Positions 44,084-56,649 are shown, counted from the stretch's first letter. The stretch: DNA of 64,000 bases from Symsagittifera roscoffensis (GCF_963678635.1 NC_087066.1:25623736-25687735); one strand, 5' to 3'. The notes: generated from the letters alone by a model not told the origin. Translations and numbers: made by a program.

Positions 44084-46205
44084 CCAACAAAGGTATAAAA
44101 AGCTTAAATCTTGAAACTTTTGGTCAAAACTTGTAAATTTTGTTTTTAGGCAAAAATTTGGGTTTTATGAAGTAAAATTGAATTTTTTTTGGCTATGAAG
44201 CAAAATATACGGATTTTTGGAGATAATACCTTCTAAAACTTTGTTTGGCTCTGTAAGAGGCCTCTTTTGATAAAACTTTGGCATCTATTAATTCGGTAAT
44301 TTTTGCGTAAATTTTGATTACAAAAACACAAAAATGACCCAGTTTTGGAGTAAATAATTGAGCAAATTTCGTTCTATTCATTTTTTGATTAATCCTAATC
44401 CTATTTTTGAAAAATGCGGTCGAAGTTCCCAATGTTTGTCTCGTTAATTTAAATAAGCACTGTTTTGCTAAGAAATGAAAACCTTTAGCACCTCGTTCTT
44501 TTAATGCCAAATTTGGAGTTGAAGAACATAATACAGAATCAAAGCGCTTGAAGGTCATTTTTTGATTATAATCGAAAAAATCTATCCTCCTAATTTCGTA
44601 GGGCAAGACTCTTTATTTTAAAAAGCACTAAGGGGGTTTTCGAACCAAATTTGTCATGAAATTTTTCAAGTTATTCAGACCTAAGCTTCCTTGAACAAAA
44701 TTGGAATCTTTAGTTGCCGTCTAGTTATTAAAAACTATGGTTATTTATGGATTTCAACCAATTCATACTCATTCTACAGTTATTGTAATACAATTTTAAG
44801 AAACTTCTAAGCGTAAAGATAATTTTTTTTTTGCATTCAACACTGCATTCTAATATCAAATGATTATAAACATATCAAAATGGGTTAAATTGTAATTTTT
44901 GATATAGCATTTTCCAGGCATGCTTTGAGCTCTCAATGATTTATGGCCGTTTTGCTCCTTGTTTTCTTCTTGAAGTTTTATGTATATGCTTTGTACAAAT
45001 TAGACATGTTTGTAGATACCACTTTTTCAAAAACCAATTTAAAAATTGCTTCAACGTTTGTAATTGTCTTCTTAATTTTTTGTTGATTAAAAACTTTACT
45101 AAGATTAGATCAGTTTTAATAGTTTTAACAAAATTAAAACAATTTAGTAGTCTCAAGTAGCAAGTTTTTCAAAGCGAAGCAAATTTTCAAAGTTTTCCTG
45201 ATGGGGCATTAATATGATCAAAAATTGTTTAAGAATTGTTTGAAATCCACAAACTACCCTCAGCAATTGAAATGTCATGAAACATAAAAGAACCTGATAC
45301 ACACCAGTAGGGTAGTCTAGACATGAGACTACTCGATTATTTCTCGTTTGATTGGAGTCGATTCTGTTTTGCTCATTTTCAGCGCATATAAAAAAAACGA
45401 ATTTTATAACTTTGATTCAATCTTTGTTTTTTTTTCTAAATGGTGTTTGGCGTAACAGATGTTTCAGAGGTATTTGTTTTCAAAAAAGACAATACTGCAA
45501 TGTTCCTATTTTGAATGACATTTGGCAAAATCCTAAAATTAATTATTACTTTTATTCAAAAACTGCGTTTTCCTATAACTGATTTTTATATAGGTAACTA
45601 TACAAAGCAGGTATTTTTTTTGGGAGGTTTGTTTTTGATTACAAAAAGTGCAATTGTATGCAACTATCTTTGTTATAAGGACTGTATTTTTAAGGGAAAT
45701 TTTTTTGAAAAACTTACAAATCAAAAAAATACATTTTGAATTTTTCTTCAGTGATTGAGATTTGATACGTGTCTAATGAACCTTTGTCTATGATTGTAGA
45801 GAAGATTAGCATGACGAGCGTTGTTTTTGAAATGTGTCAGAGAGAGAGAGAGAGAGAGAGAAAAAAAAACAATTTTGTATGTTAGAAAATGAACCAATAA
45901 TAATAAACATTTTTCATATCTAGACATTTTTCATATCAGGAACCGAAAGATCTGCTGCAAAAGATTATACTAGATTCTACTAGATTCCTCTAGATACCTC
46001 GAGAGGGCATTTTACAGTCCCAATTTTGAGGCAACAATTTCATGCTCCAAATATCGAAAATTGAAAATTATGGATATGTTAACAAAACTTTTAGAAACAT
46101 GTTTAGGCAACGTAATCTCATAGTTTTTTTTTAAATTGACTTTTCGAATTACCTCAACTTTTTCCATTTTGCTATGATTTGATTCCTAATTAGCACCTAA
46201 GCAAA
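44084..46205. other. Unannotated AT-rich region
   Basis: Includes a 137-codon minus-strand frame (44193-44606) and plus frames at 44936-45160 and 45352-45739. All are Lys/Phe/Ile-rich and match no family I know. A 22-base AG run lies at 45839-45860. Confidence 0.45.
45839..45860. repeat. (AG)n microsatellite
   Basis: Eleven AG dinucleotides followed by an A-run. Confidence 0.95.
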
Positions 46206-46239
46206 CCTACTTCAAATCAGTGCTGGGTAACTGCATTTT

Positions 46240-46390
46240 AAATATTTGTGTTGGCCCTAATTGTGATTACGCAAGCAGCTCTGACTGGTTTGTGATTACG
46301 CAACCAATAGGTCAGAGCAGGGGTCTTTTTGATGCAATGTCAGTTTTATGATAAAGTTTTTAACAGCTCTTTGATTACGCGGAGTATATT
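46240..46390. repeat. GTGATTACGCAA repeats with hairpin
   Basis: TGATTACGC occurs three times (about 46262, 46291, 46371). Around the second copy GCTCTGACTGGTT pairs with AACC-ATAGGTCAGAGC, leaving TGTGATTACGC in the loop. Possibly a decayed MITE. Confidence 0.45.
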
Positions 46391-46979
46391 TTGATCAAAC
46401 CGTGTTTTTGGCTTTTGATAACTTAAACAGTTACTCATCAATAATTACTGTAAATCAACGAGGAAACATAAAAAAAAAGTATGTTTCACATCATTTATTC
46501 TCGTCTGTAAATGCAAAAAGTCTAAAACGATAAGAACATAAATCTTACAGGTCGTAAAAATTGACACTAAGTAATAATTTTTTACGTTGAACAAAGTTGT
46601 ACTCAATCGGAAGTAAAAAAATTTATAGGCCGTTGTTCGAAGTTATTTACCAGTAAAGATAAGCAAAAACTTAGAAGGGGCCAAAAAACATGTTTTCAAG
46701 CAGCCAATTTTTACTACAGAAAATGGGATCCCTTCCAAGGAACTTTTAAGAATTTGGAAGAATTGATTGAGCAACTGAACGCGATGCAAAAGCCAAAAGC
46801 GATGTGTAACAAACTTGGTTTAAGGAATACCAACTAATTAGCGTGTTTCAGTTACATGAGTATCAAACTTTAGCTAAATGTTCAAGAATGAGAGAGGAGG
46901 CGGAGTAGTTAAATATGTCAGAGAACAGAGAAAAGGCCAAATTTGAAGTTCATAAAAATTAAATGCTAACAATGTACAA

Positions 46980-49000
46980 ACTCTGAGTTTTATGACAAAA
47001 CTTCGCACAATTTTCATACTCTGTTGCGTCTATATACCATCCACCGCAGTTAACTCGCAAACATTACACAAGCTTCGAAAACCTTTTGATAGTTTTTTCT
47101 GACCCCCAGTCAAAAAGTAGTTTGTGGTGATTTCAATAACTAAAACTTGTCAACAGCAAGCCAGCGACCAGAGAAAGTTGTAAAACCAAATCAAGTATCG
47201 CTATCTTCTTCTGCAATCAAACAAGCCAAAATAAACTGCTTTGAAAACCAGAGGCTTATCATTACACTGTAACACTGGATCTGAACATCGAAGCAGAAAC
47301 AGGGTAACCCATTCAAAATTATACCACTAGACCTTAGTATAAACTGCAATCCAAAAAAATATTGATGATCTCAGGGGCAGTCGTAGACCTGACATTGAAA
47401 AACTTTAAGTTATACTATCTTTTTTTGATCTGTAATGAAGCTTTTTGAAGACTACATGAGATTTTGATAGCTAAACAAGATGTGGTTATTCCCAAAAAAA
47501 CTATACCTTAAAAGCGGCAAAAATTCTGGATTGACAATGAAATGAAAAACGCGGTCACAAAAAAACTACAATTTCTAAACCAGTTCAAAATGCTCACCAG
47601 TTCAAAATTAGGTTCCGATAAAAATTGGTTACCCAAAATTAGACGTTAATATTAAAAAATTGATTGAGTAGTTTTCTAGTATTGGCAAAAACCTCGCTGA
47701 AAACATTCTTCCGGCCGAGCGAAAATTTTTTTGGCACTCAATCAAAGTGTTTTTAATTGAAACACAAACGAAATTGAGAAACATTTGAAAACTAGAAACT
47801 AACATACAGCCTTGACGTATACGACTTAACATGTTTTGTTTTCAATAATTACAGCCTGAATTTTATGAATTGTTAACAGAGCTTTTTGCAAAATTGTTTT
47901 GAGTGCCAGATTTTTTTGGAAAATTGGAAACTTTCTAAATTAATTCTATTACACAAATAAGGTAACGAAAAACTTATTTCTTATTTGCCAGTTCTTAGCA
48001 AGTTTTTTGAGAAGCTCATCTTCAAAAAGTTGAACAAAATTTTTGATAAAATTAAAGTGTTCAATCAAACTCAATTGGGGTTTAGATCAAAGTGTGACAC
48101 TATTGATGCTATTTTATTGCTGATTGAGGAAACTAGGGTAAATTGGAACGATCATTCCATCTTAACACAGCGCACTTTCATAGACCTGAATTACGTCTGA
48201 GTTAGACGATGTTTTTGAATAATTGAAATAGTATTAAGCAAACAGAAAACAAAATGTTTTCATCTCGAGAAAAAAATCAAAAGTTGCAAAATTTAACCCC
48301 ACAAAGATCAATTTTGCACCCACATTTGTTCATCCTATATATGAATGAGATAGAAAACAAAAGTCCTCAACAAGTTAGTAATATATTACTATATGTTGAT
48401 GATATAGTCAAAAAAATTTTTCACATTAAGTAAACTGAAAGCAGATTACCAAGAAGTCTTACACAAACTTAAATTTTGGTTAGCAAGGAAAAAAATAACA
48501 CTTAACTCTCAAACAACCAAAAATATGGTTTTTGACAAAACATTAGCTGCAAAACTTCCGAGAGATACAACTAAAAACTGCCTAACACATAGAAAAATTC
48601 AAAGTTTTCAAATATCTTGGAATAATTATAGCTGAGAAATTGTTATTTAAAAATCACAAAAATTTTTTTAGAATAAAGTAAGTCAGTACTGTGGCCTCTT
48701 CTATAGACTGAAAAAAAAATCCGAACAGAAAACAGTTTCTTCTGGCTCATTAAACTGTTGTTTTGCCAATTTGCAGTCCTCGTATACGCATCAGCTGATA
48801 GAACAAAATTAGAGCACCTAGGGATGCTGCTGAAAGGTCTCATAAAAACAATGTATCAAAAAAATTTGAATAAAAATCAGAGACAAAAAAAAGACAATAA
48901 AACATTTTTTCTATTAAAAAAACTGCATAGTTTTGAAATGCTGAAAAATTTGTGCAAAGAAATGCGAGTTGAATTTCAACTAAAGTGTTAAAACAAAAAT
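46980..49000 (+). mobile_element. Degenerate non-LTR retrotransposon (endonuclease to RT)
   Basis: Traces in order on the plus strand: an endonuclease CGDFNN block (about 47125), an RT finger region in the open frame 47985-48200 (SKFFEKLIFKKL, FNQTQLGFRSKCDTIDAI), a palm with LHPHLFILYMNEIE and catalytic YVDD (about 48390), then YLGIIIAEKL (about 48615) and a C-terminal helix region in frame 48758-48991. The layout fits Jockey/CR1-type elements. Frameshifts and stops separate all parts. Confidence 0.7.
47985..48200 (+). pseudogene. Reverse transcriptase finger fragment
   Basis: 71 codons with the FEKLIFKKLNKIFDK and LGFRSKCDTIDAILLLIEE motifs that precede the catalytic palm in non-LTR reverse transcriptases. 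Confidence 0.7.
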
Positions 49001-49341
49001 TAATTAATTGAGAAATGCAACAAAAATTTCAAATAGATTAAATATAGAACGAATTATCGCAATACACACATAAGTTGCATCAAACGACTCAATTCCTGCT
49101 AGAACTTGTGTCCTCTTCAACAGCTTGCTTTTTTGTGGCCTTAATTCTTACAGAAATTATTTAAAAATTGAAACACCGGAAACTGAACAACTTCAATCAT
49201 CAATTTTTAGAGAACACTGGTCAAAGCTATAGTGACCTGATGAATAAGCTGTTTTGTAGTTGAACCAAAATCGTTTTGAGTTTGTCTCCTTCATTGTTTT
49301 TTGGCAACGTCTTGTCAAGTGTTTTTGGTTCTGGTAGACCG

Positions 49342-49578
49342 CTAATCTCTACATCTACCGAATGGTAAAACTTTTCTCCTTCCATCTTTTGTGAGCAGAT
49401 TTGGCTCTGACTTCAAGTTTTTCTTTCCTTCATCTACAAGGATGTCAAAAAACCATTTCAATTCTCGCTGTGAGACGCCTGAAAATAGGCTTAATTTACT
49501 TTTGTGGCGCCCTCTCTCAAAAGCCTTTTTTTGTATAAGATTTACTAATTTGTCATTCCGTTTTTGTAATGACTTCAC
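49342..49578 (-). pseudogene. Minus-strand frame of unknown origin within the duplicated segment
   Basis: 78 codons with a normal-looking composition (SLFSGVSQRELKWFFDILVD). The duplicate at about 50830-51010 keeps LLSGVSERE, FDILVDKGKKNLK and KDGKGKVLP but is broken by stops and a frame change. It runs against the retrotransposon orientation, so it may be a captured host exon or another element's ORF. Confidence 0.35.
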
Positions 49579-50059
49579 TTGAAATCATTTTTTTGTGATG
49601 ATTTTTTTTACAAGCAGGTTCGTTTGATTTCGAATCAGATTTTGAGTATAATTTTAGACAGGTTGAGAAATATGCGCGCTATTCTCAAATGTTATTTGGT
49701 TTTCACGGTTATTAATGAAATATTTAAAACAACAAGTTTCAAATTTTACCGCATGATAGGACTGCCAAAAAGCTAACCAGAAGCATAGCTTGATGAACCG
49801 ATGTATAAAAATCAAATCACAGCATTTTGTTTACAGAGTAAAGGTTTGAACAATTGCAAATATAAATTCTCAATCGATTTTTTTAAGTCATGGAAGAACA
49901 AAAACTAAAGGTTTTCATATCGTTAAACAATTGCATTTGACAATGTTTTCATATACATACGAAATGTAGTGTTTTAGTTTGGAAAGTTTTAGGAATCAAT
50001 TTCGTAGTTAAAAACGAAAAAAACTTATGTTAACAGCTTTCATCGTGGAATAGTTCAGC

Positions 50060-51510
50060 GAGTCTTTCATCTTGGAATAGTTATACCTGAAAAAATAACA
50101 TTCAGAAATCACAAAACATCTTTAGGAAAAAAAGTAAGTCAGTACTGTAGCCTCTCTTATAGACTGAGAAATTTTCTGACCAAAAATACTTTTTTTTGGT
50201 ACAAAAAGTTTTTGTTCAGTCAATTTTGCAAGATGGAGTCCTCGCTTACGCATCAACAGATCGAATAAAATTAGAAAACGTAGGATTGCTGCTGAAACGT
50301 TTAATAAAAACCATTTGTCACGAAAATAAAAATGAATCAATCAAAGACATAACACAACCATATAAAATTTTCATTAAAAAAAAATTGCATAATTTTGAAT
50401 TGCTAAATGTTATGTGCAAAGTAATTCGGAGTGAAAGCCAAATCCAAAATCTTTAAAAAAATCATTTACTAAAAAAATGCAACAAAAAATCAACAAAAAA
50501 ATTTAGCGAGAACTGTCGCCATGAACCCAAAGTTTGCATCAAAGCACTCGATTGCTGCTAGAACTCGTGTCTTCTTGAACAGTTTGCTTTTTTTCCCTTA
50601 TTTTTTTTTACAGAAATGATAATTTTTTTAATAATCAGGAATTAAACAATCAATTGTCAACCATCAATTGTTAGATAACTATAATCAAACCTGTAGTGAC
50701 CTGTCAAATAAGTTGTGTTCTAGTTGAACTATCAGTAATTTAAGTTTGCCTCGTTCATTGTTTTTCCACAACGATTTTTGAAGTACTTTTGGTTCTGTTA
50801 AACCCCTAATCTCTATTTCTACCAAATGGTAAGACTTTTCCTTTTCCATCTTTTTTGAGCAAGTTCGTCTCTCATTTCAAGTTTTTCTTTCCCTTATCTA
50901 CAAGGATATCAAAAATCATTTTGAATTCTCGTTCTGAGACCCCTGAAAGTAGGGTTAATCTAGTCTGATGTCACTCTCTCAAGAGGCGTTTTTGTATAAA
51001 TTTCTTAAATTGTAATTCCGTTCTTGAAATGAGTTCGCTTAGAAACAATTTATAATGTTGATTATTAAGTGAAAAAAAAATATTTTTCTTACTAGCAGGT
51101 TCCCTTGTTTTCTTATCAGACCTTGAGCATAGTTTTCGACAGGTTGAGCAACTGACGCGGTATTCTCAAATTTTATTTGCTTTTTACGGTTATTAATAAA
51201 AATATTTAAAACAACAAGTTTCAAGTCTTACCGCATGATAGGACCGCCAAAAAACTACCCAGAAGCATAGCTTGATGAACCGCCCTTTGATGTATTAGTG
51301 TCAAATCACAGCATTTTTTTCACAGAGTAAAGGTTTGAATAATTTCAAATATAACCTCTCAATCGATTTTCTTAAGTCATGGAAGAACAAAAACTAAAGG
51401 TTTTCTTATCGTTAAACAATTGCATTTGATAAGGTTTTTTATTATTACGAAATGTAGTTTTTTAGTTTTGGAAAGTTCTAGGAATCAATTTTGTAGTTAA
51501 ACTAATTGCT
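50060..51510. repeat. Tandem duplicate of the element's 3' region
   Basis: Collinear with about 48600-50030 (offset about 1460-1480). Landmarks: the AAGTAAGTCAGTACTGT word at 48677 and 50134, and GCATGATAGGAC at 49753 and 51232. Moderate divergence shows the duplication is not recent. Confidence 0.8.
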
Positions 51511-51624
51511 TCAAGCGCAGTTGCTTAATTTTTAATCCTTAACTTTCAAGCAAAAAAAATGTTCATTGGTTCTTTGCATAAAGATTGGGACCAACTGAAC
51601 AAACCCACCCCTAAATCATACTAG

Positions 51625-51639
51625 GAGAGAGAGAGAGAG
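51625..51639. repeat. (AG)n microsatellite
   Basis: About seven AG units just after the duplicated region; a similar run lies at 45839. Confidence 0.9.
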
Positions 51640-51706
51640 TTTACAGCTGGTTAAAATAATGTTTTTCAGCCAGATTTGAGTATATGGGCACATTTGTTCA
51701 TATGGG

Positions 51707-52080
51707 CTAGGGCGGATCTAAAATTTTCTCGGGAGGAAAATGTTCATTAAAATTTTCCAAAATTTTGGCGACCTTTTTTTTCGGTCGACCACATTGATTT
51801 TCTAAGCTCTCCCAAATCACTATAAAGACCCCATTTTTACTAAAGTTTCTGTGCCACAGACGAAAAAAGAGTCCAAAAAAAGCGAAAATTTAGACCAAAA
51901 AATTGCGTTTTTTCGACGCGTACTCCCCCCTCAAAAAAGTATGTGTCGGCGCTAAAGGCGCCTTTAGAAAAATTTTAGGGTCAATCAGCCAAAAATGGAT
52001 ATCTCAAACTCAATATAGTACAAACGGGTACCTTTTGAGTCGACAGGGGGTCGAATCCCGCCCTCCTAAATCCGCTGGTG
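51707..52080. mobile_element. hAT-type MITE, copy 3, eroded
   Basis: Starts CTAGGGCGGATCTAAAATTT and ends TAAATCCGCTGGTG, with flanking CATATGGG/CATTTGGG (one mismatch) as the probable 8-bp duplication. The internal GACAGGGGGTCGAATCCC word matches the other copies. Older than copies 1 and 2. Confidence 0.75.
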
Positions 52081-52265
52081 CATTTGGGCTTAAGTTTGCT
52101 ATGTGTGACTGCTTTTTGGCTGTAGAGTCCCTCATGATGAAGGGGCTGAAGGTTGGAAACTTATTTTGAGTTCTTTTCTGTCAATCAGAATTAAGTATTC
52201 AAAAATCTCAAAGAAATCGCGGGCTTCTCAAAGTGAGCAAATAAATTCAGAGCATTAAAATTAGG

Positions 52266-52497
52266 AGTGCAGCCAAAAAGTAGACACCCTTTGTTTGATA
52301 CCGGTCGAAAGTAGACAACTACTATATGAACCAATCAAAATTGAGAATAAAAGGCAAACTCAGAAAATAAATAATTAATAATCTGTTATTTCCTATGTTT
52401 GCTTCTTGTTCTCAATTCTGATTGGTTGATATAGTATGTGTCTACCTTATGACGTGTCTACTTTATGACTTGTCTGTTTTTTACGTGTGCTGCGTAA
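52266..52497. mobile_element. Fold-back MITE
   Basis: 37-base arms at 52311-52347 and 52409-52445 are reverse complements with few mismatches (GTAGACAACTACTATATGAA against TTGATATAGTATGTGTCTAC). Outer parts also pair loosely (GTGCAGCCAAAAAGTAGAC with the right-end TTTTTTACGTGTGCTGC). No ORF. Confidence 0.7.
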
Positions 52498-53109
52498 ACT
52501 AAAAAATAATAAAGACAGATTTCAAAATTAACAGATTGCAGATACATGGGTTTTGAAGCTTTGCCATATCGAAGAAACTTTGAGGAAAAAAAACATTTTC
52601 ACAAATATCAATATAGGAAAGATTGAAATCAAAACACCAAGTTTATTGAATCTGAAGAGATTTTTCATGCTTTTTTTCATTTTCTGCCATCTTAGATGAC
52701 AATAGCCATCTTAGGCCACTCGAGGATGAGGTGTTCGAGTTAGGTTTCGACCGACTCGAAAAAATTGGCTATGTTTTGACCGACTCGACTGAAGCAAAAT
52801 GTGCTCAACTGTGTTAAACACAAGCGTGCTATTTTTTCACTGACTTGGCCCAAATGGCTATGTTTCTACCGACTCGACCGAAGGAAAAATGTGTTCAGTT
52901 TTGCTCGACCGAAGCCTGCTATGTTTCGACTGAAATTTTTTCATAGTCTATAAAATTAGTTTATTTCAAAAGCTGATCCTCATTAATGTTTTTTACCACC
53001 AACTAGTATAATAGGTTAAATAATTTTGTGTAGAACACTTGTGTAGTATAGTATAGTTGAACACTATATCTGACTCAATTTGTATTTATTTTTTTCATTA
53101 ATCAGGTTT

Positions 53110-53178
53110 TTCAATTTGGGGGTGTCAAAAATTTGGGGGGTGTCAAAAATTTGGGGGTGTCAAAAAATTTTTGTGTAA
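53110..53178. repeat. TTTGGGGGTGTCAAAAA tandem repeat
   Basis: Three consecutive copies of a unit of about 19-20 bases. Confidence 0.9.
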
Positions 53179-53696
53179 CAAAACTTCCTTATTTGTAACT
53201 TTTTTTGGCCAAACTTGCTTCGCGGTTTTTTGTCTACGATTATGTGCAGCCTACTTTTTGAATTTAATTACTTTTTGAAGCTGAGCTTGACCATGTTTCG
53301 ACCGCATCGTTTTCGACTATTTCACGACCACACTACACGTTCTGTTCAATTTTTTGTTCGACGATGCCTCGACCGGACTTTCTGTTGGACTTTGTTCTTG
53401 ACAATGTTTTGACAATACCTTGTGTTCGACTATACTTCTTCCATGTTTTCGACTATGTTTCAAAAATGTGTTTGACCGAAAAGCCGTTCGAATTCGGTCG
53501 AAACATAAGTCGAACACCTCAGCCGTGGCACTAAGAACACATCTAGCAAAACTTATCAGCTTCTTTATACGACTTTAAACTGTGAATCTAAGAAAAAACA
53601 ATCCGGGAAAAACAACTCGTTTCGATTTAATTTTCCATTGTTTCGTTCCAATTCGTTCCAATTCAACTTTCCTGTAAATTTTTCGACCATGATCGA

Positions 53697-53836
53697 GGTC
53701 TGTTTTGACCGTGTCTGACCAAATTGTGATATGTTTTGACCGTGCTCAACCAAGTTGTGATATGCTTCGATCGTGCTCGCGGTATCTTTTGACCGTGCTC
53801 GAACGAATTTTGATATGTTTCGACTGTGTACGCGGT
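53697..53836. repeat. 31-bp imperfect tandem repeat
   Basis: About four units that start GACCGTGCTC and end TTGTGATATGTTT, one of them shortened to about 22 bases. Confidence 0.75.
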
Positions 53837-54026
53837 CACTACGAGGCCAAGCTGTGCATTTTGTGATTGTGAGCGGAAGCCGCAACAAGGACGCTCCTTT
53901 TGTTCTGCTTTTTTTCTTTCATTTTCTTTGATCGTTCCGGCAATTTTTTAACATATTCAAGATGGAGGAATCCAGGGGACATTTAGACACAAAATTGTGC
54001 GCCTATCCAGTTCTTAGTTTGGCTTC
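53837..54026. mobile_element. CACTACGAGGCC MITE, eroded copy
   Basis: Starts CACTACGAGGCCAAGCTG. The right part reads ACAAAATTGTGCGCCTATCC then AGTTTGGCTTC, matching the reverse complement of the complete copy at 57911-58115 in order. Confidence 0.7.
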
Positions 54027-54149
54027 TAAAAAGTATGTTTTGAGTTTGTGCTCGATCCAAACCCTTGTCTCGACTATTTTTTTGTTTGAGCATTAATGTG
54101 TGCTCGACTTTGAAGGTCGTAACATAAGGTGAGCGCCTCAATCCGGCTA

Positions 54150-55560
54150 CTGAACCATCTCATGTCATCTCAATTTTCTTTAAGCAAACTTGATTCAAAG
54201 TTTTTAAAAATGTATCTTTTGCTAAATAACGGTGTGTCATGGACCAATTTCACCTTTCACTCTTGTAGTTCAATCAATTGACGTCAAACACATTACTACG
54301 CGGTTCCAATTAATGAACAAAGTGGGAACATCAATAAAATGCTGCCCAAAATAATTGCTAATTCGATCGACGCGAGATAAATAGTCAGACTTGATCGTCG
54401 TCAGAGGAAAAATATATAAATTCGCTATTGAATCAGACTTCAGCCTACAAGGAGACAACATCCAACTAATAAGCAAGTTAAAACTCACAAAGTTCTCCCC
54501 CTAAACAAATGGAAGGGGTTTCTAAGCGAGTATTTTAATTTGAATTGAAATATGTTCAAACGACAGTTTACGAAATATTTGTGGCTTTGCATTGATACAA
54601 GCAGCCTTGTAGCATCCATGTTAATGAGTGGTCAATGTTTTCATTCGAAATCAGAAGAATATGCATAAATTTTAGATTCATGGCAGCTTTTCGCTCATTT
54701 CAACTTCCTTGACGACTTGATTTGAATTGAATCTATTTGATTTTGTTTTTATTTTACATATTCATTTAGATATCTTTTTTCTCACCATAAAATTCTATCA
54801 ATGACCTTTTGGAGCGCATCCAAAACAATTAGCGCCATGTTATTTAAAGGTATGACAATAACGGAAGTTTTTTTCAAATGTAATTGCAAAAGCCAGCTGT
54901 AAAAAAGTCTCTGGGCGCGTTTATGGACAGGTTGTTTTTAGATAGGCCGGAAAGCAAGTCGATATTTTACCAATCGATATCATTTACCTATCGCTACTGC
55001 AATAAATTAGTATGAAATTAACGAGTAAAAGCTTTAAAAAAGCTATAAAAAAATTAACACTCTTCCCGAGGAAATCGCTTTTCTGACTTTTTATTTTAAT
55101 TAAAAACCAAATAACGATTTTATAAGCCTTTGGAGCTTTGTTTATGGCTCTGTAAAACGGGGCATATTGTAGAATTAAAAACTTAAATAAAACTAACACC
55201 TTCAATAATGCTTCACGTTATTTCTATATTCCTTCACCTGGGAGGTTATCTAATGACTAAAAAAGAACTAATAAAAATTAAATCCGGCGCCATTTTGTTC
55301 TACCAAAACTGGCATCAAGATACAACGAGCTATACATTAAAACAAGAAGTGTTAATTTTTGGTATTGCAAAGTTGGCTAAGAAAACAAAAACCCACAAAC
55401 AATTACAAACTCTGTAAATGATTTTTTTTTGCTAAACTTTTGATGGAGATCGAAGGAATTGAGTAGAAAATTTGGTTTTAAGCAAATGGACCAAAAATAT
55501 TCAGAAAAATCAAATCTGAGTAAATCGCTCAAAAGTTAAAGAAAAAATCATAAAAAGTGT
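54150..55560. other. Unannotated AT-rich region
   Basis: No supported gene. The frames 54270-54488 (minus), 54984-55205 (minus) and 55208-55417 (plus) show no known motifs. Confidence 0.45.
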
Positions 55561-55594
55561 TTTGTGAGGGGACCCATTCATGGAAAAAACTTTG

Positions 55595-55814
55595 CAAAAT
55601 TTTGACGAAAAATTTTGACAAAAAAATCGCGTTTTTTTGGCGCGCGCTCCCCCTCAAAGTTAGTATATATTGGCGCCGACGGCGCCTTTAGAAAAATTTT
55701 AGGGTCGGTCGGCCAAAAATGGATTTCTGAAAAAGTATCAAAGGGGGGACCCTTTGGGTCGGCAGGGGGTCGAATCCCTGAGGGGGGGTGGGGGGGGGGG
55801 GGGGGGGGGGAAGG
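55595..55814. mobile_element. hAT-type MITE, copy 4, cut by the assembly gap
   Basis: 55595-55790 is nearly identical to 43845-44035 of copy 2 (GGCGCGCGCTCCCCCTCAAA, CTTTGGGTCGGCAGGGGGTC). It ends in a G-run that enters the gap. The left terminus is missing or deleted. Confidence 0.85.
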
Positions 55815-56014
55815 NNNNNNNNNNNNNNNNNNNNNNNNNNNNNNNNNNNNNNNNNNNNNNNNNNNNNNNNNNNNNNNNNNNNNNNNNNNNNNNNNNNNNN
55901 NNNNNNNNNNNNNNNNNNNNNNNNNNNNNNNNNNNNNNNNNNNNNNNNNNNNNNNNNNNNNNNNNNNNNNNNNNNNNNNNNNNNNNNNNNNNNNNNNNNN
56001 NNNNNNNNNNNNNN
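55815..56014. other. Assembly gap (200 N)
   Basis: Exactly 200 undetermined bases right after a poly-G run. Any frame crossing it is meaningless. Confidence 0.99.
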
Positions 56015-56649
56015 AGAGTGGGGCGTTTTTGGTTCCTTTGAGTCAATTCAAAATTACGCAATGACTATCGCGTCAATTGTTAGGCAAATGAAAAGAAATT
56101 TAGTTTCTTATATAGCCCAAAATGTATCAAATTGATTAAACTCAAAAAGCGTGCAAAAACGTTTGAAAAGTAAAGGTATTGTAAAATGAGATTTTTGCTT
56201 ATTATACAACATAATTTCTTTTAGAAAGTTTTTGGAGAATCATTTTAATCACTTTCTATAAATTTTGTGTAACATAAATTGGGTTTTTGGAGGTTGTACA
56301 ATTTTTGACTGTTTTAATTTTGATGATTCTACCAGTTTTAACCATTATAGTCCATTTTGGGTCTTTTAAAAATCTCATTTTCAATTACTCACCCGGCAGT
56401 TTTAATTAAATTTGACTCAAATTGTTTTGATTGACTAAAAGGAGCCAAATTGCCATTTTTTTAATTTGAAATCTTAGGCCTTCAAACTCGCAATAAAGTG
56501 CAAGTTATTATTATTGGCAAAACTCCAAACTAAGTTTGTGCTCAGAGTTTTTTTTTTCGAATCAATTTGAGGCAAATGCAGCAAGCAAAATTTTGAGAAT
56601 GATGAGTCAAAATTGCCGTTCTTGAGTATTTTATTTGACCAAAAGCTTG

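Larger units (their letters stand above)
52700..54140. repeat. Irregular TCGACC/TTTGACC-rich minisatellite region
   Basis: Words of the type TATGTTTCGACC(G)ACTCGACC recur many times at 52735-52940, 53285-53520, 53690-53836 and 54045-54130 with variable spacing, separated by unique sequence. The minus frames 53317-53517 and 53565-53888 are repeat translations (RSK, RTRS units), not genes. Confidence 0.7.

Noticed and set aside
44193-44606. 137-codon minus-strand frame as a gene
   Set aside because: Composition is driven by AT-rich DNA, no splice context or motif, and no duplicate to test conservation.
53565-53888. 107-codon minus-strand frame as a gene
   Set aside because: Mostly translated 31-bp repeat and the end of a MITE.
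55615-56135. Frames of 95-149 codons crossing the N run
   Set aside because: They exist only because undetermined bases contain no stops.
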